Shown: piece by piece, positions 6,485 through 13,814 of the stretch
How positions within the stretch are numbered: position 1 is the stretch's first letter
Layout of the letters: each line of letters starts with the position of its first letter
Origin: DATCJU01 sp036562635
GTDB taxonomy: Bacteria; Actinomycetota; Actinomycetes; Mycobacteriales; Pseudonocardiaceae
DNA length: 13,814 bases
Reading direction: 5' to 3'
Assembly (NCBI GenBank): GCA_036562635.1
Contig: DATCJU010000171.1
Span: 1 to 13,814 of the forward strand
Translations under genes and position numbers: made by a program
Notes under the pieces: generated by a model
What the model was told of the DNA's origin: nothing
What the model saw: the letters and a program-made list of their open reading frames with translations, nothing else
Databases searched by the model: none

Positions 6485-9043
6485 GTGACCAGTTACGGTT
6501 CGCCGTTGCCGGAGAAGCCGTCGCTCGACGGCCTCGAGCAGAAGTGGTCGGGCTACTGGGAGGAGAACGGCACCTACCGCTTCCAGCGGCCTGGTGACCG
6601 CGCACAGGTCTTCTCCATCGACACCCCGCCGCCCACCGTAAGCGGCTCGCTGCATGTGGGTCACGTCTTCAGCTACACCCACATCGACGTCATCGCCCGC
6701 TTCCAGCGGATGCGCGGCAAGCACGTCTTCTACCCCATGGGGTGGGACGACAACGGCCTGCCCACCGAGCGTCGGGTGCAGAACTACTACGGGGTGCGCT
6801 GCGATCCGTCGCTGCCCTACGACCCGGACTTCACCGAGCCCGAGCCGGTGATGAAGAAGGGTGAGCGCCCGACCATCAGCATCTCCCGCCGCAACTTCGT
6901 CGAGCTGTGCGGCAAGCTGACCGTCGAGGACGAGAAGGTCTTCGAGGCGCTGTGGCGCAGCATCGGCCTGTCGGTCGACTGGTCGCGGACCTACACCACG
7001 ATCGGCCGGTACGCCCAGCGGATCTCGCAGCTGGCGTTCCTGCGTCTGGTCCGCGCCGGTGAGGCCTACCAGGCCGAGGCGCCGACCCTGTGGGACACCA
7101 CCTTCCGCACCGCGGTGGCGCAGGCCGAGCTGGAGGACCGGGAGCACCCCGGTGCCTGGCACCGGGTGGCCTTCCACCGGCCCGACGGGGAGAAGGTCTA
7201 CATCGAGACCACCCGTCCGGAGCTGCTCCCGGCGTGTGTCGCGCTGATCGCGCACCCCGACGACGAGCGCTACCGGTCGCTGTTCGGCACCACCGTGCGT
7301 TCCCCGCTGTTCGGGGTGGAGGTCCCGGTGCTGGCGCACCCGGCGGCCGAGCCCGACCGCGGCGCCGGTATCGCCATGTGCTGCACCTTCGGTGACCTGA
7401 CCGACGTGCAGTGGTGGCGCGAGCTGAAGCTGCCCACCCGCACCATCATCGGCCGGGACGGCCGGATCATCGCCGAGCCGCCGGTCGGGCTGGACTCGGA
7501 GGAGGGCCGCGCCCGCTACGCCCAGCTGGCCGGGGCGACGGTGCACACCGCCCGGGAGCGGGTGGTGGCGATGCTGCGCGAGTCCGGTGACCTGGACGGG
7601 GAGCCGCGCAAGACCGTCCGCCCGGTGAAGTTCTACGAGAAGGGCGACAAGCCGCTGGAGATCGTCAGCAGCCGGCAGTGGTTCATCCGGACGCTGGACC
7701 ACCGCGAGGGCATGCTGCGCCGCGGCGAGGAACTGACCTGGCACCCGGGCTTCATGAAGGCCCGCTACGACGACTGGGTGCGCGGCCTCAACAGCGACTG
7801 GTTGATCAGCCGCCAGCGGTTCTTCGGCGTGCCGATCCCGGTCTGGTACCCGCTGGACGAGAACGGCGAACCGCGCTACGACCAGGTCATCCTGCCCAGC
7901 GAGGACCAGCTCCCGGTCGACCCGTCCTCGGAGGCCCCGCCCGGTTACGACGAGTCGCAGCGCGGCAAGCCCGGCGGGTTCGTCGGTGACCCCGACGTGA
8001 TGGACACCTGGGCCACCTCCTCGCTGACCCCGCAGATCGTCTGCGGCTGGGAGGAGGACCCGGAGCTGTTCGCCCAGACCTTCCCCATGGACCTGCGCCC
8101 GCAGGGCCACGACATCATCCGCACCTGGCTGTTCTCCACGGTGCTCCGCTCCCACCTGCAGTTGGACCAGCTGCCGTGGCGGCACACCATGCTGTCCGGG
8201 TGGATCCTGGACCCGGACCGCAAGAAGATGTCCAAGTCCAAGGGCAACGTGGTCACCCCCAGCCACCTGATCGACGAGTTCGGCGCGGACGCGGTCCGCT
8301 ACTGGGCGGCCAACGGTCGCCCCGGCACCGACACCGCCTTCGAGCCGGGCCAGATGAAGATCGGGCGGCGCCTGGCCACCAAGCTGCTCAACGCCAGCAA
8401 GTTCGTGCTGTCCTTCCCGGCCCCGACCGAGGACGCCACGATCAGCGAGCCCCTGGACCGGGCGATGCTACGGGAGCTGGCCGGGCTGGTGGAGCAGGCC
8501 ACCACGGCCCTGGAGGGCTTCGACTACACCACCGCCCTGGAGCGCACCGAGCGGTTCTTCTGGTTCTTCTGCGACGACTACGTCGAGCTGGTCAAGGACC
8601 GTGCCTACGGCGGGCGCGGCGAGCAGCCCGCCCAGTCGGCCCGGCTGGCGCTGCGCACCGCGCTGTCGGTGCTGGTGCGGCTGTTCGCCCCGGTCCTGCC
8701 CTACGTCACCGAGGAGGTCTGGTCCTGGTGGAACACCTCCTCGGTGCACACCAGCAGCTGGCCCACCCCGCAGGAGATCGTCCCCCTGGCCGGGGAGGCG
8801 GACGGCGAGCTGGTGTCGCTGGCCTCGGCGGCGATCGGCTTCATCCGCAAGGCCAAGTCCGAGGCCAAGCTCTCCATGCGTGCCGAGGTCGACCTGGTCA
8901 CCGTGGCGGCCGACCGGGCGGTGCTCGAGCGGGTGCGGCAGATCGCCGGTGACCTGAAGGCGGCCGGTCGGGTCGCCGAGCTGCACTTCGAGGAGCGGCC
9001 CGAGGCCGAGCTGTCGGTGACCGTCAAGGTTGCCGGGGAGTGA
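6485..9043 (+). CDS. valS: Valyl-tRNA synthetase, archaeal-like type 2 form
   Basis: This enzyme charges tRNA-Val with valine in the cytoplasm and edits mischarged threonine. At 852 residues it is a complete class I synthetase: the HIGH motif is HVGH (57-60), the KMSKS motif is intact (581-585), and the editing domain carries ETTRPELLPACVALIAHPDD (Thr-Thr-Arg-Pro-Glu at 242-246). PMGWDDNGLPTERR (84-97) marks the archaeal/Rickettsia-like 'type 2' subfamily rather than the form with NVTGSLH and PGxDHAGIATQ found in M. tuberculosis and Streptomyces. No long C-terminal coiled coil is evident. I chose GTG 6485, which has GAAAGG (6468-6473) eleven bases upstream. The frame stays open upstream, but that part is Arg/Pro-rich and unlike the family. 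folC follows after two bases, so the two are probably cotranscribed. Confidence 0.96.
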   Translation: MTSYGSPLPEKPSLDGLEQKWSGYWEENGTYRFQRPGDRAQVFSIDTPPPTVSGSLHVGHVFSYTHIDVIARFQRMRGKHVFYPMGWDDNGLPTERRVQNYYGVRCDPSLPYDPDFTEPEPVMKKGERPTISISRRNFVELCGKLTVEDEKVFEALWRSIGLSVDWSRTYTTIGRYAQRISQLAFLRLVRAGEAYQAEAPTLWDTTFRTAVAQAELEDREHPGAWHRVAFHRPDGEKVYIETTRPELLPACVALIAHPDDERYRSLFGTTVRSPLFGVEVPVLAHPAAEPDRGAGIAMCCTFGDLTDVQWWRELKLPTRTIIGRDGRIIAEPPVGLDSEEGRARYAQLAGATVHTARERVVAMLRESGDLDGEPRKTVRPVKFYEKGDKPLEIVSSRQWFIRTLDHREGMLRRGEELTWHPGFMKARYDDWVRGLNSDWLISRQRFFGVPIPVWYPLDENGEPRYDQVILPSEDQLPVDPSSEAPPGYDESQRGKPGGFVGDPDVMDTWATSSLTPQIVCGWEEDPELFAQTFPMDLRPQGHDIIRTWLFSTVLRSHLQLDQLPWRHTMLSGWILDPDRKKMSKSKGNVVTPSHLIDEFGADAVRYWAANGRPGTDTAFEPGQMKIGRRLATKLLNASKFVLSFPAPTEDATISEPLDRAMLRELAGLVEQATTALEGFDYTTALERTERFFWFFCDDYVELVKDRAYGGRGEQPAQSARLALRTALSVLVRLFAPVLPYVTEEVWSWWNTSSVHTSSWPTPQEIVPLAGEADGELVSLASAAIGFIRKAKSEAKLSMRAEVDLVTVAADRAVLERVRQIAGDLKAAGRVAELHFEERPEAELSVTVKVAGE

Positions 9044-9045
9044 GG

Positions 9046-10425
9046 GTGACCGGGAACGATCCCTCCCCGCTGGAGGCCCTGCGCGCGGTCGAGGCCGAGC
9101 TGGACACCCGCTGGCCGGAGACGAAGATCGCTCCGACCCTGGACCGGGTGCGGGCCCTGACCGCGCTGCTCGGGGACCCCCAGCGGGCCTACCCGGTGCT
9201 GCACGTCGCCGGTACCAACGGCAAGACGTCGACCTCCCGCATGCTGGATGCGCTCCTGGTCGCGATGGGGCTGCGCACCGGCCGGTACACCAGCCCGCAC
9301 CTGCAGCTGGTCACCGAGCGGATCAGTGTCGACGGCGCGCCGATCCCACCGGAGCGCTACGTCGAGGTCTACCGCGACGTCCAGCCCTACGTGGAGCTGG
9401 TGGACGCCCAGCAGCGCAAGGAGGACAAGCCGCTGCTGAGCAAGTTCGAGGTGCTCACCGCGATGGCCTTCGCCGCCTTCGCGGACGCCCCGGTGGAGGC
9501 GGCCGTGGTCGAGGTCGGACTCGGTGGCACCTGGGACGCCACCAACGTCGCGGACGCCACGGTCGCCGCGATCTGCCCCGTGGGGCTGGACCACGTCGAG
9601 TACCTCGGTGACGACCTGGCCGGAATCGGCCGGGAGAAGGCGGGGGTGATCAAGCCCGGTTCGATCGCGGTGGTGGCCGAGCAGCCGCCCGAGGTGATGC
9701 GGGTGCTGCTGGAGCGGTGCGCCGAGGTCGACGCCGTCGTGGCACGCCAGGGCATGGAGTTCGGTGTGCTCAAGCGGGACGTGGCCGTGGGCGGGCAGAT
9801 GCTGCGCCTGCAGGGTCTCGGCGGGGTCTACGACGAGATCTTCCTGCCGCTGCACGGCGCCCACCAGGCCACCAACGCGGCACTGGCCCTGGCCGCCGCC
9901 GAGGCGTTCTTCGGGGCCGGTGCCCAGCGTCAGCTCGACGTGGAGGTGGTGCGGGAGGCGTTCGCCTCGGTGATCTCCCCGGGCCGTCTGGAGCGGGTGC
10001 GTTCCGCGCCGACCGTGCTGCTGGACGCCGCGCACAACCCGCACGGCGCCAGGGCTCTGGCCGCCGCGCTCACCGAGGAGTTCGCCTTCCGCAAGCTGGT
10101 CGCGGTGGTGGGGGTGATGGGGGACAAGGACACCCGCGGCATCCTGACCGCGCTGGAGCCGGCGGTGTCCGAGATCGTGGTCACCCAGAACTCCTCGCCG
10201 CGTGCCATGCCCGCCGACGAACTCGCCCTGCTGGCCGGGGAGGTGTTCGGCGACGACCGTGTCCTGGTCGAGCACCGGTTGGAGGACGCGATCGAGACGG
10301 CGGTGCGTCTGGCCGAGGAGACCGCCGAGCCCGGCGAGCCCGTGTCCGGTGCCGGTGTGGTGGTCACCGGGTCGGTGGTGACCGCCGGAGAGGCCCGCGC
10401 CCTGTTCGGGAAGGAGCCGGCGTGA
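9046..10425 (+). CDS. folC: Bifunctional folylpolyglutamate synthase / dihydrofolate synthase
   Basis: FolC joins glutamate to dihydropteroate and extends the polyglutamate tail of folates, in the cytoplasm, using ATP (Mur-ligase fold). The 459-residue protein has the P-loop AGTNGKTS (G56-T61), YTSPHL (81-86), EVGLGGTWDATN (156-167), GLDHVEYLGD with REKAGVIKPG, HGAHQATNA, and LDAAHNPHGA (326-335) in the C-terminal domain. Length is normal for actinobacteria. Two starts are close. GTG 9046 has GGGGAG (9035-9040) five bases upstream and begins two bases after the valS stop. GTG 9040 would instead overlap the valS stop as GTGA and add two residues. I favour 9046 on the ribosome binding site. It lies between valS and a DUF4233 gene in one operon. 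Confidence 0.96.
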   Translation: MTGNDPSPLEALRAVEAELDTRWPETKIAPTLDRVRALTALLGDPQRAYPVLHVAGTNGKTSTSRMLDALLVAMGLRTGRYTSPHLQLVTERISVDGAPIPPERYVEVYRDVQPYVELVDAQQRKEDKPLLSKFEVLTAMAFAAFADAPVEAAVVEVGLGGTWDATNVADATVAAICPVGLDHVEYLGDDLAGIGREKAGVIKPGSIAVVAEQPPEVMRVLLERCAEVDAVVARQGMEFGVLKRDVAVGGQMLRLQGLGGVYDEIFLPLHGAHQATNAALALAAAEAFFGAGAQRQLDVEVVREAFASVISPGRLERVRSAPTVLLDAAHNPHGARALAAALTEEFAFRKLVAVVGVMGDKDTRGILTALEPAVSEIVVTQNSSPRAMPADELALLAGEVFGDDRVLVEHRLEDAIETAVRLAEETAEPGEPVSGAGVVVTGSVVTAGEARALFGKEPA

Positions 10426-10817
10426 CCGTGGAGCGGGAGTCTCAGCAGGGACGCACTCCCGACCCCTGGAAGGGGCTGCGGGGCGTGATGGCCGGCACCC
10501 TGGTGCTGGAGGCCGTCACGGTGGGTCTGGCCCTGCCGGTGGTGCACCGTCTCGGCGGTGGTGTCTCCTCCACCGCGGGGATCCTGGTGGTCGCGCTGGC
10601 TGTGGCCATGCTCCTGGCCAGCGGGACCATGCGTTTCCGCTGGGGGCTGCCGCTGGCCCTCGTCCTGCAGGGGCTGATGGTGTTGGGTTTCCTCGCCGCT
10701 CCGGCCCTGGGTGCGCTGGGCGTGTTGTTCAGCCTGGTGTGGGCCTACCTGTTGTGGCTGCGCCGCGAGGTGGCCCGTCGCCTCGCCGGGGGACACCCGC
10801 CCGGAGGCTCGCGCTGA
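10422..10817 (+). CDS. DUF4233 small membrane protein
   Basis: This 131-residue protein of unknown function belongs to the DUF4233 family, found in actinobacteria next to folC (Rv2446c holds this place in M. tuberculosis). Four hydrophobic segments are visible at about residues 22-41, 51-69, 76-93 and 95-113. They are preceded by a polar N-terminus containing the family motif KGLRGVMAGTLVLEA and followed by a basic tail (RREVARR). The start is GTG 10422, overlapping the folC TGA as GTGA, with AAGGAG (10411-10416) five bases upstream inside folC, so translation is probably coupled. It is an integral inner-membrane protein by composition. No catalytic motif is evident, and the link to folate or valine metabolism is positional only. 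Confidence 0.88.
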   Translation: MTVERESQQGRTPDPWKGLRGVMAGTLVLEAVTVGLALPVVHRLGGGVSSTAGILVVALAVAMLLASGTMRFRWGLPLALVLQGLMVLGFLAAPALGALGVLFSLVWAYLLWLRREVARRLAGGHPPGGSR

Positions 10818-10822
10818 CCTGC

Positions 10823-10860
10823 CGGGTGAGTGGTGGGGCATCGGCCACCGCTCGTCCCCG
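10823..10860 (+). terminator. Probable terminator of the valS-folC-DUF4233 operon
   Basis: GAGTGGTGG (10828-10836) pairs with CCACCGCTC (10845-10853) with a single T-G wobble, around an eight-base loop. Flanking GGG and CCC can extend the stem with a one-base bulge. It begins 5-10 bases after the DUF4233 stop, with no U-tract. Position and stem strength support a terminator. Confidence 0.5.
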
Positions 10861-11023
10861 TGATGTCACCTGCAGGGGCCGCGGCCCGGCCACCCGTGCC
10901 CGCCTCGCCACCGGGGGCTGCTCCGAGCAGCTGATCCCACTGCCCCACCGGCGGTAATCCCGGCGTCGGATCCTCCCGTGCTCCGTGGCGAGCTCTTGAT
11001 CGATGCCGTCCCGAAATGATTCA
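10861..11023. other. Noncoding upstream region of the amylase gene
   Basis: No gene is seen between the operon terminator and the amylase leader hairpin. The region contains short dyads: GTGATGTCAC (10860-10869), GGCCGCGGCC (10877-10886), and CTGCTC-c-GAGCAG (10918-10930), the last being the best operator-like candidate. A lower-GC patch (10994-11023) starts with TTGATC (10996-11001) and could hold the promoter, but no good -10 hexamer is spaced correctly. I could not match a known MalR-type operator. Confidence 0.35.
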
Positions 11024-11072
11024 GTGCCTGCGCCCCGGCGCGGTCCTCGGACCGGTGCCGGGGCGCAGGCAC
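11024..11072 (+). promoter_or_regulatory. Large nested hairpin abutting the amylase Shine-Dalgarno
   Basis: Perfect 16-base arms (11024-11039 and 11057-11072) enclose a second perfect dyad, CGGTCC-TC-GGACCG (11041-11054), so the whole 49-base segment can fold into one 22-bp rod with a tiny interior loop. The right arm ends at 11072 and the Shine-Dalgarno GAGGAGG starts at 11073. Possible roles are a 5' mRNA-stabilising or translation-controlling structure, an operator for a dimeric regulator, or a terminator insulating the gene. Confidence 0.6.
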
Positions 11073-11083
11073 GAGGAGGTGTC

Positions 11084-13814
11084 ATGGGGCGGAGATCCCG
11101 GTCGAGGTCGTGGCGGAGCCGGACGCTCGCGGCGGTGCTCGGCGCGACGTTGGCACTGCCCCTGGCGGTGGTGTTGCCCAGCGCGCCCAGGGCCGACGCC
11201 GACACCGGCGGCGGTCCCCTGGTGGTGCGGGGGGTGACCGACCTCGCGCCCGAGGTACGGCCCGGGGACCAGGATCTGGCACGGGACTCGTTGCGCGAGG
11301 ACCTGGCAGGGGAGCGGTTCTACTTCGTGATGCCGGACCGGTTCGCCAACGGCGACCCCGGCAACGACCGCGGTGGCCTGCAGGGGCCGGAGGCGGACGA
11401 CCCGATGCGCTCGGGATTCGACCCGACCCATCGGGGCTTCTACCACGGCGGCGACCTCGCCGGCCTGCGGTCGAAGCTGGACTACCTGCAGAACATGGGG
11501 GTCACCGCGATCTGGATGACGCCCATGTTCCGCAACCGGTGGGTGCAGGGCTCGGGGGACGACGTCTCGGCCGGCTACCACGGCTACTGGACCGTCGACT
11601 ACACCCAGCTCGACCCGCACTTCGGCACCGCCGAGGAGATGCGCGCCCTGATCGACGACGCCCACCGGCGCGGCATCAAGGTGTTCTTCGACATCGTGGC
11701 TAACCACACCGCCGACGTGATCGACTACGCGGAGGGCAGCCACGAGTACCGCACCATCGGTGCCCACCCCTACCTGGACGCCGACGGGCGACCCATCGAC
11801 CTGGCGGCCCTGGCCGGGCGGGAGGAGTTCCCCCGGCTGGATCCCCAACGTTCCTTCCCCTACCAGCCGGTGTTCCGCGACGAGGCCGACCGGACCGTCA
11901 AGAAGCCGGACTGGCTCAACGATCCCACGCTCTACCACAACCGGGGGGACTCCACCTTCGTCGGCGAGTCCTCCGAACACGGTGACTTCTTCGGGCTGGA
12001 CGACCTGATGACCGAGCACCCCCGGGTCGTCGAGGGCATGAAGGAGATCTTCACCTTCTGGATCGACGAGCTGGGCATCGACGGCTACCGCGTGGACACC
12101 GTCAAGCACGTCAACCTGGAGTTCTGGCAGGCCGTCGCCCCCCACGCCGTCCGCCACGCCCGGGAGCACGGCCGACCCGACTTCTTCGTCTTCGGCGAGG
12201 TCTACGACAGCAACCCGGTCACCACCTCGCGCTACACCACGGCCGGCCGGATGCAGGCGGTGCTCGACTTCCCGTTCCAGTCAGCGGCCCGCACCTTCGT
12301 CGCCGGGCAGGGGGCCCAGGCCCTGGCCGACGTCCTGCTGGCCGACGACCTGTACATCGACGCCGACTCCAACGCCTACTCGCTGCCCACCTTCCTGGGC
12401 AACCACGACATGGGCCGGCTGGCCTGGATGCTGCGGCAGGACCGCCCGGGTATTACCGAGGCCGAGCTGCTGGACCGGCTCCGCCTGGCCCACACCCTGC
12501 TGTACCTGTGGCGGGGCAACCCGGTGGTCTACTACGGCGACGAACAGGGGTTCGCCGGAACGGGTGGGGACCAGCTCGCCCGGCAGGACATGTTCGCCAC
12601 CCGCACGCCCGAGTACCTGGCCGAGGACCTGATCGGCACCGACCGCAGGCCGGACCAGGACAAGTTCGACCAGGACCACCCGCTGTACCGGCACCTGGCC
12701 GAGCTGGCGTCCTTCGTGTCCACCGACCCGGTGTGGCGGCGTGGCCACCAGGAGCTGCGCCTGGCCCGGGGCGACGTGCTCGCCTTCAGTCGCATCGACC
12801 CACAGACCCGGGTGGAACACCTGGTCGTGGCCAACGCGGGGACCGCACCGGCCACCGTCGACGTGCCCGCCGCCGCACCCGGTACGGCGTTCCGCCCCGT
12901 CTTCCCCACGGCGGGTGACGGGACGACCGACGCCGGGAACGGCACCGTGCGGGTGACGGTACCGCCGCTGTCCGTGCAGGTGTTGCGCTCCACGGACGCC
13001 GTGCCGCACCCGGAGACCGCCCCGGCCCCGACCCTGGTGGCCCCCGCGGTGGGCACCGCCCTGAACACGCGGGTGGAACTGCGCGCCGAGGGCGTGGACG
13101 CGCCGATGGCCCAGGTGACCTTCGCGGCCCGCGTGGAGGGCCAGGAGGAGTGGACGATCCTGGGCACCGACGACACCGCCCCCCACCGGGTCTTCGCTGA
13201 CCTGACCGCGCTGCCCGGTGTGGCCGCGGACCGGTGGATCGAGCTGCGGGTGGTGGCCAAGGACACGGCCGGCCGGATCGGCGCCGACGGTGCCGAGCTG
13301 GCCCTGGAGATCGGTCCGCCCCCGGTGGGCGAGCCCGGTGCGGAGAGCCCGGAATGGCTGGTCGTGCACTACACCCGCCCCGACGGCGACTACGAGGGCT
13401 GGGGCCTGCACGTGTGGGGCGACGTGGAGCACGAGCCCAGCTGGCAGGACCCGCTGCCGTTCGCCGGGCAGACCGCCTACGGCCGGTTCGCCTGGGTCAA
13501 GCTCCGCCCCGGAGCGCGCTCGGTGGGGATCATCGTCCACCGCGGTGACGAGAAGGACGTGGCCGAGGACCGCATCGTCGACCCCGCGGCCACCCCGCAG
13601 GTCTGGCTCCGGCAGGGAGACCGGGTCGTCCATGCCAGCGAGCCCGCGGCCACCGGCCGGATCGGCGTGCACTACCAACGGCCGGCCGGGGACTACGACG
13701 GCTGGGTGCTGCGGGTCTCCGGTGGAATCGCTCCCGACCAGCCCACCGAGATCCCGCTGACCGGCCGGGACGACTACGGCGCGTCGGTCGAGGTGCGTCT
13801 GGACGGCTCCGGCC
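11084..13814 (+). CDS. Secreted GH13 alpha-amylase with tandem pullulanase-associated domains (3' end outside window)
   Basis: This secreted enzyme cleaves alpha-1,4 links in starch-like glucans. The frame is open to the right edge (910 residues seen), starting at ATG 11084 with GAGGAGG four bases upstream. Residues 1-40 look like a signal peptide: an Arg/Ser-rich n-region, the core LAAVLGATLALPLAVVLP, and probable cleavage after RADA. The GH13 barrel follows with all four conserved regions: DIVANH (203-208), YRVDTVKH with R336 and nucleophile D338, FGEVYD with acid/base E372, and LGNHDMGR with D442. A beta-rich domain C (about 550-640), an Ig-like module (about 650-745) and a PUD/CBM41-type domain (from about 757, VVHYTRPDGDYEGWGLHVWGD) come next. 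A second such repeat begins near 860 (GVHYQRPAGDYDGW) and is cut. Actinobacterial proteins built this way often continue into a pullulanase module, so an amylase-pullulanase is likely but not visible. Confidence 0.93.
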   Translation, partial: MGRRSRSRSWRSRTLAAVLGATLALPLAVVLPSAPRADADTGGGPLVVRGVTDLAPEVRPGDQDLARDSLREDLAGERFYFVMPDRFANGDPGNDRGGLQGPEADDPMRSGFDPTHRGFYHGGDLAGLRSKLDYLQNMGVTAIWMTPMFRNRWVQGSGDDVSAGYHGYWTVDYTQLDPHFGTAEEMRALIDDAHRRGIKVFFDIVANHTADVIDYAEGSHEYRTIGAHPYLDADGRPIDLAALAGREEFPRLDPQRSFPYQPVFRDEADRTVKKPDWLNDPTLYHNRGDSTFVGESSEHGDFFGLDDLMTEHPRVVEGMKEIFTFWIDELGIDGYRVDTVKHVNLEFWQAVAPHAVRHAREHGRPDFFVFGEVYDSNPVTTSRYTTAGRMQAVLDFPFQSAARTFVAGQGAQALADVLLADDLYIDADSNAYSLPTFLGNHDMGRLAWMLRQDRPGITEAELLDRLRLAHTLLYLWRGNPVVYYGDEQGFAGTGGDQLARQDMFATRTPEYLAEDLIGTDRRPDQDKFDQDHPLYRHLAELASFVSTDPVWRRGHQELRLARGDVLAFSRIDPQTRVEHLVVANAGTAPATVDVPAAAPGTAFRPVFPTAGDGTTDAGNGTVRVTVPPLSVQVLRSTDAVPHPETAPAPTLVAPAVGTALNTRVELRAEGVDAPMAQVTFAARVEGQEEWTILGTDDTAPHRVFADLTALPGVAADRWIELRVVAKDTAGRIGADGAELALEIGPPPVGEPGAESPEWLVVHYTRPDGDYEGWGLHVWGDVEHEPSWQDPLPFAGQTAYGRFAWVKLRPGARSVGIIVHRGDEKDVAEDRIVDPAATPQVWLRQGDRVVHASEPAATGRIGVHYQRPAGDYDGWVLRVSGGIAPDQPTEIPLTGRDDYGASVEVRLDGSG

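Noticed and set aside
6362..8266. Long minus-strand frame opposite valS
   Set aside because: Antisense shadow of a well-supported gene, with low-complexity His/Gly/Val/Arg content and no recognisable motif. The same applies to the frames opposite folC (8701-10275) and the amylase (11021-12169 and 12281-13678).
1..13814. CRISPR arrays, tRNA/rRNA genes, insertion sequences, prophage or toxin-antitoxin genes
   Set aside because: I saw no regularly spaced repeats, no tRNA-like clover-leaf with a T-loop sequence, no transposase or integrase motifs, and every long gap is accounted for above.

Overview
The window is high-GC DNA with GTG starts, four-base gene overlaps and a clpX ... valS-folC-DUF4233 gene order. 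Together these point to an actinomycete (Actinomycetota). I infer a non-mycobacterial, filamentous-type actinomycete from the secreted starch-degrading enzyme, but the genus cannot be named from sequence alone.

Layout. The left edge cuts into clpX (+, 1-954). A hairpin-rich spacer follows, then a small RBBP9-type alpha/beta hydrolase (+, 1063-1704). Converging on it is a three-gene minus-strand operon. In transcription order it holds a YdeP/FdhF-type molybdopterin oxidoreductase (6226-3911), the sulfurtransferase FdhD that activates such enzymes (3795-2917), and a CaiB/BaiF CoA-transferase (2920-1739) whose start overlaps the fdhD stop. A 258-base divergent control region separates this operon from valS (+, 6485-9043), folC (+, 9046-10425) and a DUF4233 membrane protein gene (+, 10422-10817), which form a tightly packed operon. 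After a terminator-like hairpin comes a secreted GH13 alpha-amylase with tandem pullulanase-associated domains (+, 11084 to the right edge, incomplete). It is probably the front half of a bifunctional amylase-pullulanase.

How the genes work together. clpX, valS, folC and DUF4233 are housekeeping genes in a neighbourhood conserved in actinobacteria (compare M. tuberculosis clpX ... valS-folC-Rv2446c-ndkA). The molybdoenzyme, FdhD and CoA-transferase form an accessory redox module set between clpX and valS. FdhD supplies the sulfido ligand that the molybdoenzyme needs; the substrate of the pair and the role of the CoA-transferase are not evident.

Points that stand out: the ValRS belongs to the archaeal-like 'type 2' form while sitting in the ancestral valS position; two genes (the hydrolase and the amylase) have long perfect hairpins containing or abutting their ribosome binding sites; and clpX has a synonymous codon style unlike its neighbours. 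I saw no RNA genes, CRISPR arrays, transposases or phage genes, and no clearly new multi-gene defence or biosynthetic system.
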